A stretch of DNA of 64,000 bases. Origin: Dendrolimus kikuchii. Its lineage: Eukaryota; Arthropoda; Insecta; Lepidoptera; Lasiocampidae. A model generated the notes under the pieces. That model was not told the origin of the DNA. It ran no database searches and worked only from the letters and a program-made list of their open reading frames with translations. Positions 53,801-64,000 of this stretch are shown one piece after another. Where the stretch lies: assembly GCA_019925095.2 (NCBI GenBank), contig CM034415.1:10110833-10174832 (forward strand), written 5' to 3'. Position 1 is the stretch's first letter. Each line of letters begins with the position of its first letter. The position numbers were made by a program, and so were the translations under genes.

Positions 53801-56800
53801 ATATCCGTTAGCTTAATAATAAATGCTTCTACATTAACATCCGGTTAAACAACTTCCGATTACTACATGAAAGGATACTCTATCCGGTTATTGACTACTT
53901 CCGTCATATGGTTGCTTTATAATAACAAATATGATCCCTACATATACATAATAAAATTGAAATAAAAAACACCCAAATTTCAATAGAGAAGATGGTTGGC
54001 AAGTACCACCTGTTTGGGGTCCAATCATCAAAACTATTAAGACCCAAACCCAGCAAAAACCAGCTGCCAGACCTCAAGACACTGTGAGCTCTTTCTGCGT
54101 ACAACGGAACACAAACCAACTTGACTGATAATTACTTTTATTTTTCCTTCCACCCATTTTAATATTATATAAAATTATTAGAGCTAGGCATGTTTGCTGA
54201 AGAGTTTCTCGCGCCGCTTCTTCTCTTCAAGCCATAACATGTTGCGAAGCGATGGTAAATTAGATTAGGCTCCCATAGAGTAAATAATAACCATAAACAA
54301 AATTAAAAGTAAATAATTAAAATTAACAAGTTGGCGGTAGGCTAAATAAAACTTTAACAATACTCGTTGACACTTGACATCTTTGTCTTCCGTGATCACG
54401 GCCACTGAAAAGTGGCTGAAACGTCGGAAAAACCGAAATCAAATAAAATTACCGCGCTTAAAACCGTTAAAACGTAGTTTTATTAAATAAAATTATTTCT
54501 AAGAGCTTGTTATAAAAGGTTCATAAAAGTCGCTGTAGCCAATTTATTTTTCTCTGAAAGAACTACTTTAGATTCAAAGCGTCGCTACGATCAAAAAGTC
54601 GCTACAATTGAGGTCGCTATAAGCGAAATCGTCTGTATCTTGAATGAATTGACTGGGTGCCAATAATAGGCTGGTGGTGTGCAAACAAACCTGTGCCGCG
54701 ATTTCACTCCACAGTTGGGAGACCCTGTTCGACATGGTCTTCGGCTTCTCGAGCTTCGAAGCAGCCAAGGAGGATCTGTGCTTCAGAAACTCCTCTTCCG
54801 TCATGCTTTCCAAATACTCCTGTGTTCAATTCAAAAGTTCATGTTGTTAAAATTGCCACAGAGAAGGTCGTGATTATATCTGCACATCGAGATAATCGAT
54901 GTGTTAAACCCGCCAACCAAACCTGGACAACCGTAGCGGGTATGTTATAACCCCCCCCCCCCCCCAAATAACAAGTGGGGAGGAAGACTTCAGGAATAAC
55001 AAAACTACTACTTTCTATCCGTGCAGGAACGGAGAAAGAATAGAATTTGTTACCCTCCCCCTGCACCCCTCCAAATACTTCAAATCAATGTGCCGTATAT
55101 CTATACCGCACCCATTAAAAGCACTACGCAGAAGATAGCACTTTTTGACAAGCTGAAAATGTCAAAATGAAAGATGACGTCACGGTTCATTCGATCAATG
55201 CGTTTACGGTTTTAATATCTAATACATCAGACAGAATACAATTTTCTGCGTTGGGGCGGCCTGTCGTAAGAGACGACTTAACAACCCACAGCCAGGTGGT
55301 AGGGCATTTGCCCGACTGGATGGCTGCCACCCCTGGTCTAAAGTATGTCGCCATAACAACCTTGAGTTGTGTTCCGGCGTTAGTGACCAGGTTCCAGACT
55401 CCATTAAGAGAGCAGCAGCGAATTTGTAGCAGCTTTGGTGTTGCAAATGACCATAGGCGATGGTAACCGCTTTCCATCCAGTGGGCCGTCTGCCTGTCTG
55501 CTGAACTCCGACAATAAAAAAAAAAAATCAAAACATGTTAAATTTTGGATTCTTTGTGTAGGGGATTTGTGTATGTCGCCTTCAAATGCGAGCTAGAATA
55601 GAGAAAGGGTCCCAAAATGTTCTCTCACCTGTGATCCTCTAAGGAAGGACTCTATCCTCCCCTCAAGGTAGGCAGGATGCCGGTCACTCTGCACTATGAC
55701 CCGAAAACCTTGGACCCCGTTAGACCTTCTGACACCACTGAACACTATATAACCAAGTTGCTCCTGGAATATTATCAATCGTTAAAGTTCCTTGCTTGAT
55801 TTCCGGTCTTCAAATAGTTCTTATGAAAGTCATGAGTCTATTATCACCGCTTCCACGTTATTGACTAAAGTTTGCCTCACGTGTCAAACCCTAGGCTTTA
55901 TTATACTTCACAAAATTCGATTTTTTTACATATAATACATATTATCACGCCTTTTTCCCATGGGGGTAGGCAGAGACTATAGATAGATCTCCACTTGCGA
56001 CGATCCTGACAAACAACTTTCGCTTCATCTACTTTCATTAACCTCTTCATACATGCACGTTTAGTTGAGATGCTTTTTACCTGACCTCGTTTTAACACTT
56101 CTGTTACTTGACAATGGTGTGTACGTCGTGGTCTACCGGTACCAACTCTACCATTCACAACACTGACATACACTTGTTTTGTGATTCTATATTCATCCAT
56201 CCTCTCTACATGCCCAAACCACCTTAACATTCCTTTTTCAACTCTTGTTATTACATCTTCTTTCAATCCACAACGTTCCCTTATTACACTATTCCGTATC
56301 ATATCATTCATGCTTACCTCACATATACTTTTTTTTATTTTTTATTGTAGGAGTTCAGCAGACAGGCAGACGGCCCACTAGATGGAAAGCGGTTACCATC
56401 GCCTATGGACATTTGCAACACCAAAGGTGCTACAAATGCGCTGCTGCTCTCTTAAGGGAGACTGGCACCTGGTCACTAATGCCGGAACACAACACAAGGT
56501 TGTTATGGCGGCATACTCTAGACCAGGGGTGGTCGCCATCCAGTCGAGCAAATACTCTACCAACTGGCTGTGGGTTGTTCAGTCGCCTCTTACGACAGGC
56601 CGCCGGGCCGCAGGAAATTGTATTCTTTCTCCGTTCCTGCACGGATAAAATATACTTCTCAAACCTCTCATTTCAACTGCATTTATTGAGAGCTTTGAGA
56701 AGTATATGTGAGGTAAGCATGAATGATAAAAACTAAGTCCATATATTATAGTCTACACAACTGCCCAGCAAGACATCGAGGCGAGTCCAAGCCAACTTGA

Positions 56801-59800
56801 TTTGAAAGAATATATAAAATGTGTATATGACGTCGTGTTGTATATGACAACGTAGGTATTTGTTAGTGAATTGAAAAAACGCGATTGCAGCGCCATCTAT
56901 TATGCTAATCCGTCTATTCTAAGGAAACGACTTCATTTATCGGGTATAAATGTATCCTAAGTGTTATCTCGGGTTATAAGCCAGCACTACGTCGAGTTTC
57001 ATTTATAAACGTTCAGTAGTTTGCAAAAAAAGATGCGATCGCAGCGCCATCTTTATCGCTATTTTCGTTATAAATCGGGATAAAAATATCCTAAGTTACG
57101 CCTCGATATATAAGCTAGCTGTGTTGAGTTTCATTTAAATCCGTTCAGTAGTTTTCTCGTGATAGTCCAACAGACAGATAGACAGACAATAAGACTAAAT
57201 ATTGCATTTTCGGAATCTTCTGGTCCGAATTATCCCACCTGATTTTTTTCACATTTTTAAACGCAATCTACAAACTCGACCGATTTACAGATTTATTATA
57301 GTATAGATTAAAGGAGAGGAAGCGACGCAACAAACTCCCCAGCAATATATCTTTACTTCATAAATATTATTATTAGCTATTTTTATTGTGTGGGGAAGAC
57401 GAAATCCATATAATCTGGTGTTGTATTTTATTAAGACGCCATAAACCCTTTCTTCTATTGTTCAAATTTCGTCGCACATTTGTAGAAGCCATTATTAAGC
57501 TTACGAGTCGGAGAATTCGAAAGAATAGTGTGGGCATGTTGCTGCTGCCCTGTCTATTTTGCGAATATATAAGGGCGGCCCGTTGAGCCTGCGTTAGTTT
57601 AGTTAAAACTGCGATCGAGGCTTTACCAAGTGTACCTTCGGAACGAGAACCTCAGGGGTCGTCGGACTTTGCGCGTTTTATGTTATTACGATTTGTTGCC
57701 TTACGGTTCGGACTTTTAATAAAGTTTGTGATAATTTCAACGGCATTTTAAATTCAAACATCACAAATTCGTAGCAATATATATGTTACGGGTCATTCGA
57801 TAAATCCGGTCACTATGAATAATTTCCGGTATTTATACATAATCTCCGTATCAAGTCTGCATTTTGGGCAAACGGACTTCAAAACTAAAAGTCGTTTCAT
57901 TTTGCAATTTTTTTATTTTTCACTCGGCACTGTCTTAAAGATGTAGAAAATAGCATAAACTCCATATAACGTCACTCGATTTAACGACAAACTCCCTTAA
58001 GCGTCAAAATCACTTGGCTTTGGTTGATTTAGCTTGTCTTCCATACAATGATACACTCTATATAGAGCATTACACCCACTCTCAATAACGACAACAATTA
58101 AATAATAAAAAGTACTTTTTAAGTTGCCAAAATTAGTAAGTGCGCAGCTGTTACTTTCATTTATCGCTTGATTATCTTAGCCCGTAATAAACTCGACTAT
58201 CGGCATCATGCGTACCGAAATTTCTAAGAAATTCCGAAATTTGGAAGTATTTCCTTAATAATAAAAAATACAACAAAATTACTGGTATAGCAAAAGACGT
58301 CAGACAAAAATAACAGACTTCTCAGCATTTAACAACAACTCTCTATAACGCCATAAAATGCACAGTCCCTTCAGTGTCGTTATATAGAGTTTATATGGGG
58401 ACATTACACTGTACTTATTTTTTGCTTATTCGTTTTTATGTTAAAAAAATGTCCGTATTTTGTGAAAAAAAATATACAGTAGTCTAAACCTACCTTAGTC
58501 CTGAGAACGTTGAAACAAGGTTCGCATAATGTTTGAGCAAGTAACTCAAGAGTGACGTTCTGCCTCGTGGCCCTAACGCCGCACGCGTAGTACAAAGAAG
58601 CGCACGAAGATTTGTGCACCGAGTTCTGGGTCTCGCGAAGGTACGCAGTACCTGAGAAAGATAGAAAGAGGCTTTTCCTCTCGTTTCTTTCAACCTCTTT
58701 GCGGCCTACCCGCAAGTTACGTCACGTGAATTTCATGATTTTTGACCCCCCCCCCCCCGTCCTTGTCACAGCTGGTCACATTCGTGAGGCTCCACCTTTC
58801 CTAGTGTGATATCACATATTTTGCAATTTTACATCAAAAAAATATTAAATTAAAACAGCAGCTCCATGACTGGTTTTGTTTCCATTTAAATTATTTTTAC
58901 AAGCTTTTATTTGACTTGCAATGGAAGTATGTATGTAAGTTCGGGTGGAATCTTGCAAGTGAAATTTGACCAACTTCCCGGTTTCCGATTGAGCTGAAAT
59001 TTTGCACGCATATGTATATCGCGTGACAATGCAATAATACGGTACCATGGAGCTGATATGATGATGGAGTCGGAAGGTGGCCATAGGAACTCCTGTACTA
59101 AACAAGATAGACCCGTCGTGTTTAGGCTCGTTTCACTTGTCTTACCTAGCACTCTGCTGCTACATGACATCCAGGATCTCAAAAGCTTGTATTTAAACAC
59201 CTTTTTAAAAAAAGCTTATTTTTAATAATGGGCGAGCCCCAAAAACTCCGGTAAAGTTGTGAGGTCTTCGGACCAACAACATAAAGTCAAGTCCGATAAA
59301 AACAAGGGGCAGTCTCGACACCGACTTCGGTCGGGTGCAGATTCTCACTTCGGCTTTGTTTCGGATATTATAAGAGATGTCATTTAATTCCTTCCAAGTA
59401 GGCATCATCTTGCTAACACCAAAGGTTTTCAGCTTGAGTTTTGCCGAGTTCCCCAATGTGATGAATTTATTAAATCAGAAGGAATATATATTCCTGTCAG
59501 GCCAATATCATTATTAGATAGATTTTAGTACTTGGCTCGAAATATTAGATCCTGGAGACTAAATTTTATACCAACTACAAAATTTTGGGGACTTTCCCAA
59601 TCTGGAGAACCTAATTGCTAATGTCAATAGTCATCAAAGTCTATAACTCCTTTTTTTACTGCTGGAGTACAGGATACAGGCTGACGGCTCTGATATTTGC
59701 AACACCAGAGGCTTGCGTTGTAGGAAGGCCGATTGGAACCTGGGCAATAATGCCGGAACGCGACACAAGCTTGTTATGCCGGCAGACTTAAGACCAGAAA

Positions 59801-61936
59801 TGATGGCTATCCAAATGGGCAAATTCCTTACCACCTGGCTGCGGGTTGTTTTGTCATCTCTTACTTCAGGGCGCCCGACTGCAGGAATTACAATACGCGC
59901 AAAACTTAAATGCGCTTCGAGTGAAGTTAGTTCCGTGAGTATGCGCAGGTCCAGTCGAGTGTTAATGCTTATTACGCCTTACGGTGTTTGTGCGATAGAG
60001 ATGTCATGCGACTCCGGATTGAGGAAAAGCGAGAGCGCAACACTCTCCCCTCTCAACTCTGTCTGTGAACCTTATAACTGTGTTCTTCACAATGTCTTGT
60101 ACGAACTTCAAACATGAATTTAAGTTTTACACGTAAGTATTCTTTATTTGTTTCTACACGGATATCCTCCACCAGCTGTTGCTCGTGACTTCGCTCGCGA
60201 GCAAGACTAAAAATATTCATTGTGTTAGCAAACTTTCATACTCTTTTTCATCCCTTAGAGGTTATTTCTAACCAGAGGCAGCTGTATAAAGTTTCGTGCT
60301 TCTTAATTTGAAATTAAGGATTTTGAAAAATCACGGCCCTTGCCCTAGTGAGGTCAAGATGATATTTTAACAATTATACCAAATTTTACTAAAATGCTTA
60401 TTATACGCAGCTTACCTTTTTCCATTTCAACTTCACGATATAACAAGAGCTGTTGAGCTAGAAGCGGTATGGCGTCTTCTGGTACTCTGAAATGAAAATA
60501 TTTTTTGCAAATCTAGTTTCGCAAATTTTCCATAGGTTTTAGGATCAGACTGTTTATTATTTAATGCTGAACAATGGTTTTGAGTCATGGTAAGCCTTTC
60601 ATGCTTCAATACATATTCTTCATGCATGCATATTTTCACCTTCTCTTTTGTATACTGATATGTATGTATATCTACCTCTGTCCCCCTCAACTATGGCTTA
60701 CTTCACGAAGATGCCGCCATTGTGTCGTCGGATTTCGTGTGCGGTGTTAAATAAACAGAGATGTAAGAAATAATGGATTTTTGGACAGCGCAGTGACTTG
60801 GTGAACTTATATTAAAATGGCGGCCGTCCTAAGAATTACTGAATTTAGTAAAAGTGATTGATTGAGCTGGTTTCAAGATATGTGCAAGATATTTATTTCT
60901 GAAGCCAAAGGCGGACATAGTTTTTGGACATAAGTTTGGGTAAGCCTATGTTATTTGTACTTATCTATTGTTATGTAACAAACATTTACACAAGAACTGA
61001 AGGCTACGAAATTATACTATTAAACTTCGGAACCGCGCACACACGGACTATGACGAAAAACTTGTTTTCTATACTATGTCTATATATATTAGTATATATC
61101 GGTGAGTGATTTTAATTTCAACAGTTAATTATTTCAGAACCGGGGGTAATTTGGTAAAAACATTCTTAAACAATAAAAAAAAAAGTTGACACGCAGTGGA
61201 AGTGATTCAGAGAACCTACGGACGAGCATAATTATATCTATAATATAACAACAGCCTATTGTCCTATTGTACTCGTTTACGGCCGCTCAGGAGCATTATT
61301 AGCCATGTGTTGCGGATTATAAGTACAAACTAATTCTAGGCAATTATGTCGACGTTGCCGGGAGGGCACATTTGCATTTACGAAGTATAACACGATGGCC
61401 TGATTGAGAGGGGCCAGTTGAGCTACAACTAAGATCTAGGCGTGACGTGTGTATATTCGGGAATGTAATAATGACGGACTTTGCGCGTTTTATTGAATTA
61501 CGACCTTCTGCATTACGTTCGGTTATATTTGTATCTGTGTTATATGTGTTTGTATAGTTCTAATAAACTCTATAATAATTCTAACGGCATTTCAATTCGT
61601 GTCCCGCAAAGTCGTAATAGTATAAATACTTCCACATACTTGTATTGTCGCTTTCCTAACAAATAAATTCTTTATTTCTTTCTAGAAGCTTTTCTAGAAG
61701 AAATATCTAATCCCCTTAACTTTTAAACATAAAGTGGAAATTCCTGAAATTGTAGCTAAACTAATAAGTGAGTTAAGTTTTCAATTTATTTATCTAAATT
61801 AACACGCACTTGTTCTCCACATAATCGGCGATGTGCAGCGCCCTCTCTCGGCTCAGATTGCCGAACATCAGCGCCTCAATGTGTACCTTCCTGAGGAAAC
61901 GAGAAGCGAAATCGTCCAACTGCTCCGGGGTAATAT
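47833..61936 (-). CDS. Ide: Insulin-degrading enzyme (M16 metalloprotease), last eight exons
   Basis: Exons in transcript order: 61936-61810, 60486-60416, 58651-58494, 55763-55629, 54819-54691, 52795-52715, 49537-49403, 47940-47833. All junctions are AG/GT and the phases fit. The product part (~313 residues) reads [144 protein letters not shown] and ends [15 protein letters not shown]. This follows the C-terminal half of insulysin ([23 protein letters not shown] are diagnostic). The enzyme cuts small peptides such as insulin in a closed chamber; the zinc site HxxEH is in the N-terminal half, outside the window. C-terminus CKL fits a peroxisomal PTS1 signal. Introns hold SINEs, LINEs and LTRs. 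Confidence 0.92.
47991..48775. repeat. Tandem array, exact 164-bp unit, 4.8 copies
   Basis: Units begin GAGGTAAAG (or a variant) at 47991, 48155, 48319, 48483 and 48647. Each contains CTACTGAACCGATTTTGAAG and CCCTGAGTGACATGGGCTAT. The constant spacing and high identity point to recent amplification. It lies in the last intron of the IDE gene, 50 bp from its last exon. Confidence 0.92.
48910..49015 (+). repeat. SINE-B 3' fragment
   Basis: CATGGCGGGTATAATGTCCC and CCAGCAGTGGGACAATTGTG match the body of the tRNA-derived SINE. Confidence 0.65.
49055..49537 (-). repeat. IDE exon tail multiplied at ~114-bp spacing
   Basis: The functional exon is 49403-49537 and ends [13 protein letters not shown] with donor GTAAGG. 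Its tail and adjacent intron recur at about 49288, 49172 and 49058, encoding [20 protein letters not shown]-stop-TENTN and [14 protein letters not shown]. The donors read GTAAAT, ATAAGG and GTCTCT in that order, so only the nearest copy keeps a possible donor. Confidence 0.82.
49583..50226 (+). mobile_element. RTE-A LINE, 5'-truncated
   Basis: Starts within [20 protein letters not shown] and stays open to KPKWHSVF, where a one-base loss shifts the last codons. It ends in TATGTATG. Antisense to IDE. Confidence 0.92.
49880..50706. repeat. Local duplication, left copy (right copy 51562-52386)
   Basis: Contains the end of an RTE-A, about 190 bp of unique sequence (AAATTGATTCGAATTCCATT, GTCCCACACTGACTTATAGA) and a SINE-A fragment at 50421-50642, in the same order as the right copy. 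Confidence 0.88.
50421..50642 (-). repeat. SINE-A copy without head
   Basis: From the poly(T) and ATTGCATGAGTTCAGCAGAC to CCATCCAATCGGGTATATGC, then cut. The duplicate is at 52101-52324. Confidence 0.82.
50780..50914. repeat. ACAC/CACG microsatellite
   Basis: Imperfect CA-rich tract with ACACGCGAACACGCG-type interruptions, just left of the solo LTR. Confidence 0.7.
50915..51397 (+). mobile_element. Solo LTR with 4-bp target duplication
   Basis: It starts TGTTAC and ends GTAACA, and GTAT flanks both sides (50911-50914, 51398-51401). Inside are a TATA-like GTATAAAACGACGG and a late AATAAGCTCTATAATAATTC region. A partial copy is at 61249-61610. No internal retroviral-type genes remain. Confidence 0.8.
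51562..52386. repeat. Local duplication, right copy
   Basis: Same order as 49880-50706: RTE-A end (51563-51912, ending [10 protein letters not shown] and stop), unique part, SINE-A fragment at 52101-52324. It ends in CGGACGAAGAGCA, where the left copy continues with ACCCCCC and this one with another RTE-A piece. Confidence 0.88.
52385..52482 (+). mobile_element. RTE-A LINE, shortest fragment
   Basis: AGACAAGAGTTATGAATGTC to GAAGTTATGTATGTATG; it covers only the last ~25 codons and the 3' end, with a premature TAG. Confidence 0.82.
52840..53930. mobile_element. Possible LTR-like segment split by a Jockey insertion
   Basis: Either side of the Jockey piece (53195-53640) lies sequence without coding content. 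The right side repeats short phrases such as CATCCGGTTA, ACTTCCG and ATCCGGTTATT. I see no matching copy in the window, so this is only a suggestion. Confidence 0.3.
53195..53640 (-). mobile_element. Jockey-like LINE 3' end with 11-bp target duplication
   Basis: Same family as 41633-43097 (compare TTATTGGACTTGACTTTATG and AGAGAAGAAACGGCGAAAG). TGCCCCTCTCT occurs at 53184-53194 and 53641-53651. It is heavily 5'-truncated. Confidence 0.88.
53930..54490 (+). mobile_element. Penelope-like element 3' end
   Basis: With frame slips it reads [19 protein letters not shown], then an untranslated part equal to the arms at 40100-40992, including GGCCACTGAAAAGTGGCTGA and AACGTCGG, and ends AAACGTAGTTTTATTA. 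Confidence 0.75.
54845..54955 (+). repeat. SINE-B fragment ending at a poly(C) tract
   Basis: GCACATCGAGATAATCGATG and CCTGGACAACCGTAGCGGGT match SINE-B; poly(C) follows at 54951-54966. Confidence 0.65.
55229..55525 (+). repeat. SINE-A copy, head displaced
   Basis: Body and tail run from AGAATACAATTTTCTGCG to CAATAAAAAAAA. A loose head piece (TCCGTGCAGGAACGGAGAAA) stands alone at 55018-55048, about 180 bp to the left, so the copy may be split by an insertion. Confidence 0.78.
55915..56720 (-). mobile_element. RTE-type LINE (family RTE-D) split by a SINE-A
   Basis: The minus strand reads [10 protein letters not shown] before the SINE and [20 protein letters not shown], then [29 protein letters not shown] after it. 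The 5' end folds back on itself: GAGAAGTATATGTGAGGTAA at 56698 is the complement of element sequence at 56300-56330. The tail reaches TACATATAATACATATT. Confidence 0.8.
56331..56648 (-). repeat. SINE-A copy with 7-bp target duplication
   Basis: ATATACT at 56324-56330 and 56649-56655 flanks it, which fixes the ends of the family: poly(T) on the left and the complement of ATCCGTGCAGG on the right. Confidence 0.88.
56743..57306. repeat. Interspersed repeat, second copy of 33141-33720
   Basis: Same blocks in the same order and orientation, ending ACAGATTTATTATAGTATAG. Confidence 0.8.
57385..57785 (+). mobile_element. Possible diverged solo LTR
   Basis: GAATATATAAGGGCGGCCCG, CGGACTTTGCGCGTTTTATG and TTTTAATAAAGTTTGTGATA follow the order TATA box, shared motif, AATAAA seen in the LTR at 50915-51397. 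Borders are not clear. Confidence 0.5.
57953..58400. mobile_element. Pogo/Tigger-like MITE, second copy
   Basis: ATAAACTCCATATAACGTCA at the left pairs with GTTATATAGAGTTTATAT at the right; the interior matches 31615-32084. Confidence 0.75.
58960..59220. repeat. Interspersed repeat, inverted copy of 1325-1600
   Basis: ACCAACTTCCCGGTTTCCGA and ATAGGAACTCCTGTACTAAA are the complement of the left-end copy. Confidence 0.65.
59225..59640. other. Jockey 3' scrap and unassigned sequence
   Basis: 59225-59305 (CTCCGGTAAAGTTGTGAGGT) is the 3' end of the Jockey-like family in plus orientation. The minus-strand frame at 59205-59456 ([20 protein letters not shown]) has no family I can name. Confidence 0.45.
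59648..59885 (-). repeat. SINE-A copy, old and diverged
   Basis: GAACCTGGGCAATAATGCCG, TTACCACCTGGCTGCGGGTT and the poly(T)-like left end follow the family order with many changes. Confidence 0.65.
61249..61610 (+). mobile_element. Partial LTR, family of 50915-51397
   Basis: CAGCCTATTGTCCTATTGTA, GACGGACTTTGCGCGTTT and TAATAAACTCTATAATAATT match in order. A small insertion near 61320 and loss of the left end are visible. Confidence 0.78.
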
Positions 61937-62122
61937 CTGATGGAAATAAAATTATTATAATTATTTAATAATAATCTTATGTATGTAAACGAAGAGCAAC
62001 TTCATTTGATTTGAATTTGGCGCGCATTATCATAGTATACGTCAAGTGTCAATGTAATGTCACTTGTACATCACATCACAGTTGTCAGACTTTTTGTCAG
62101 TTAGTTCAATAGAACAAATTAA

Positions 62123-62692
62123 GTACATACATACATACATAACTTCACGCCAGTTCCTTTGTGGGATAGGCACGAACAACAGAGCGCCATTTAGGCTTAT
62201 TCTTACACACCTCACTTGCTTTTTTGACATTCATAATTGTCATGGACGCTCGTTTGTTCTTAAGGCTCCCGACATCACCTTCTGCTAGTACACGATAAAT
62301 TTGATCATGGAAGGTGTGTCGTGGCCTTCCACGACTTCTGCATCCATCCACTTTTGCATTGTATATCTGTTTAGTCGTTCTTTCCACATGCCCGAACCAC
62401 GGGAGCATTCCTTTCCTTACCTTCACCCCGACACTCTCTTTCAGACCAACTCTCTCTCTTACTTCGGTATTACGAACGCGGTCCGCGAGCGTCACTCCGC
62501 AGATTTTGCGCAGTGCTCGCATCTCGACCGCGTTTACTCTACTTTCATGCTCTCTCTTCCATACCCAACTCTCGCTTCCATACGTGAGCGTAGGTACCAG
62601 CACCGCGTTGTGTATGGCAAGCTGGGCCTTCTGACTGAGGTTCTTAGCGCCTAAAAGTTTACCTAACGCTCCATTCACACTATCCCCCAAAT
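62123..62692 (-). mobile_element. RTE-A LINE, 5'-truncated
   Basis: The minus-strand frame runs from [20 protein letters not shown] to VVRAYPTKELA and stop, then the complement of TACATACATACAT. In-frame deletions remove MHDER after GHVE and an Arg near RASMTI. It lies outside the visible IDE exons, to their right. Confidence 0.9.
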
Positions 62693-62931
62693 TAAGTGCT
62701 ATTTTAAATTTCTAAACTATACTAGATTAATTGAAATTGTAAATTAATTAGCTTGAAATGTTGTTTCTCTTTACAGGTGAGTTGCGTAGTTATAAATTCA
62801 CATACAAAAACAGTGTATAGCGTATCGTATTTAATAATCAAAATTCTCTTTACAGAGCAACCGTTAGTTTTTCTAATTTACGAATCAAAAGTAAACCGCA
62901 TTACATGTATATATTACGATATATTTGCCAG

Positions 62932-63165
62932 GTGGTATAGGGCATTTGCCCGACTGGATGGCTACCACCCCTGGTCTAAAGTATGTCGCCATAACAACCT
63001 TCGGGTTGTGTTCCGGCATTAGTGACCAGGTTCCAGTCTCCCTTAAGAGAGCAGCGGCGCATTTGTAGCACCTTTGCTGTTGCAAATGTCCGTAGGCGAT
63101 GGTAACCGCTTTCCGTCAAGTGGGCCGTCTAGCTCTATACTGTACTCCTGCAATAAAAAAAAAAT
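62932..63165 (+). repeat. SINE-A copy without head
   Basis: From CAGGTGGTATAGGGCATTTG to CTCCTGCAATAAAAAAAAA. Confidence 0.8.
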
Positions 63166-63199
63166 CCGTGCGACGTAATTCGTGGATAGCCTCTAATTT

Positions 63200-63790
63200 T
63201 TTTTTAATACATAGACAACACTTTATTGTTCGCCAAAACAAAAATTACAAAAATGCACAACAAGACAATAGTTACTTGGTAAAACAAAAGGCGGCCTTAT
63301 CGCCAAAAACGACCTCTTCCAGGCAACCTCACTCAAAGGAAATTCTTGAATTATCTGTAATTATTATGCAACAAAGAAAAAGGAAAAAAGAAAAATATGA
63401 CATACATGGACAGCAGATCACAGTCTATTGTAAACTAGCACATACATTATTGCGTAAGGCTTACATAATGATTCCGAAGTGATTTTTTTAAATATGGCAA
63501 AAGATTTAGCTTTTCTGACATCAGTGGGCAAAGAGTTCCAAAGTAAGACAGCCTGCATGGCGAAGGAGTTGGAATAAAATGTTGAAGAGTGCGCAGGTGC
63601 CATTAGCAGGAGATTATTAGTAGAGGGCAAATTGAGTGTATGTGATGTATGAAGGAAGTTGAAACATTCCTTAAGATAAGAAGGGGTATAAGGTATAGAC
63701 AGTATACGATATAGTAAGTTGAGAAGATGAGCATTCCGGCGAAGTGAGATAGGCAACCACTCGAGCTTTTTGCGATATTCAGAAACGCGG
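63200..63790 (-). mobile_element. CR1-like LINE C-terminus and 3' UTR
   Basis: The minus-strand frame 63756-63418 reads LRRNAHLLNLLYRILSIPYT, TLNLPSTNNLLLMAP and MQAVLLWNSLPTDVRKAKSF, the end of a non-LTR RT protein. The 3' part (complement of AAAGGCGGCCTTATCGCC) recurs at 63815-63925, a second copy of the same 3' end. Confidence 0.72.
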
Positions 63791-63924
63791 TATTTTTTTT
63801 ATTTTATTTTTGTACTTGGTAAAACTAAAGGCGGCCTTATCGCCAAAAGCGATCTCTTCCACGCAACCTGACTCAAAGGAAATTCTTGAAATATCTGTAA
63901 TTATTATGCAACAAAGAAAAAGAG

Positions 63925-64000
63925 GTAGAATTTCTGGCGGGAACTGAAACGAGACGTTGTGCTGTGCAGTTTTATTTCCTAAAAATGTGTAAAATTACTC
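63925..64000 (+). repeat. Repeat R, cut by the window end
   Basis: CTGGCGGGAACTGAAACGAG and GTGCTGTGCAGTTTTATTTC match the start of repeat R at 31140. Confidence 0.7.

Overview
This window looks like nuclear DNA of an insect, most likely a moth or butterfly. Three split host genes with GT-AG introns are buried in a very dense mix of transposable elements. The lineage call rests on the haemolymph-type clip-domain protease repertoire and on repeat types (RTE, Jockey, Penelope, CsRn1-type Gypsy, mariner, SINEs) that I know from lepidopteran genomes. It is inference, not a database result.

Host genes. (1) 1692-5088 (+): the last two coding exons of a serine protease homologue whose catalytic serine motif reads GDGGAP, so it is predicted to be inactive. 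The rest of the gene lies left of the window. (2) 18984-41383 (+): a complete ten-exon clip-domain serine protease, 439 residues by my splicing. It has a signal peptide, a six-cysteine clip domain, a linker and a trypsin-like domain with His, Asp and Ser all present. The usual activation sequence (R/L-IVGG) is replaced by S-GVDG. Its last exon occurs a second time at 43272-43457 with only synonymous changes. (3) 47833-61936 (-): the last eight coding exons (about 313 residues) of an insulin-degrading enzyme of the M16 family, convergent with gene 2. Its N-terminal catalytic half lies right of the window. Genes 1 and 2 belong to the same clip-protease superfamily that runs melanization and Toll signalling cascades in insect blood; the IDE gene is an unrelated neighbour.

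Layout. 0-5 kb: end of the protease homologue, with a 150-bp tandem array, AT microsatellites, an RTE fragment and a 650-bp foldback element in its intron. 5-19 kb: intergenic, with RTE and SINE copies, a 118-bp tandem array and a near-intact CsRn1-type Gypsy element (10.9-15.5 kb) with a canonical -1 frameshift heptamer. 19-41.4 kb: the clip protease. Its introns hold a dead mariner, several RTE remnants, a tRNA-derived SINE, a 9-bp minisatellite, a full-length RTE with target duplications that is split by a SINE, a pogo-like MITE, LINE 3' ends, and an inverted Penelope-like element with hammerhead-ribozyme-like motifs. 41-44 kb: a roughly 600-bp direct duplication carrying the terminal protease exon on both sides of a 5'-truncated Jockey-like element. 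44-64 kb: nested repeats and the IDE gene, in which one exon tail is tandemly multiplied at 114-bp spacing; a 164-bp array, solo LTRs and a further Jockey insertion also lie here.

One short repeat, here called SINE-A (about 310 bp, starting ATCCGTGCAGG and ending CTGCAATAAAA), occurs about 20 times and shares its 3' tail with a LINE present in the window. I saw no rRNA, tRNA or CRISPR feature. All exon borders were read by eye and have not been tested against transcripts.
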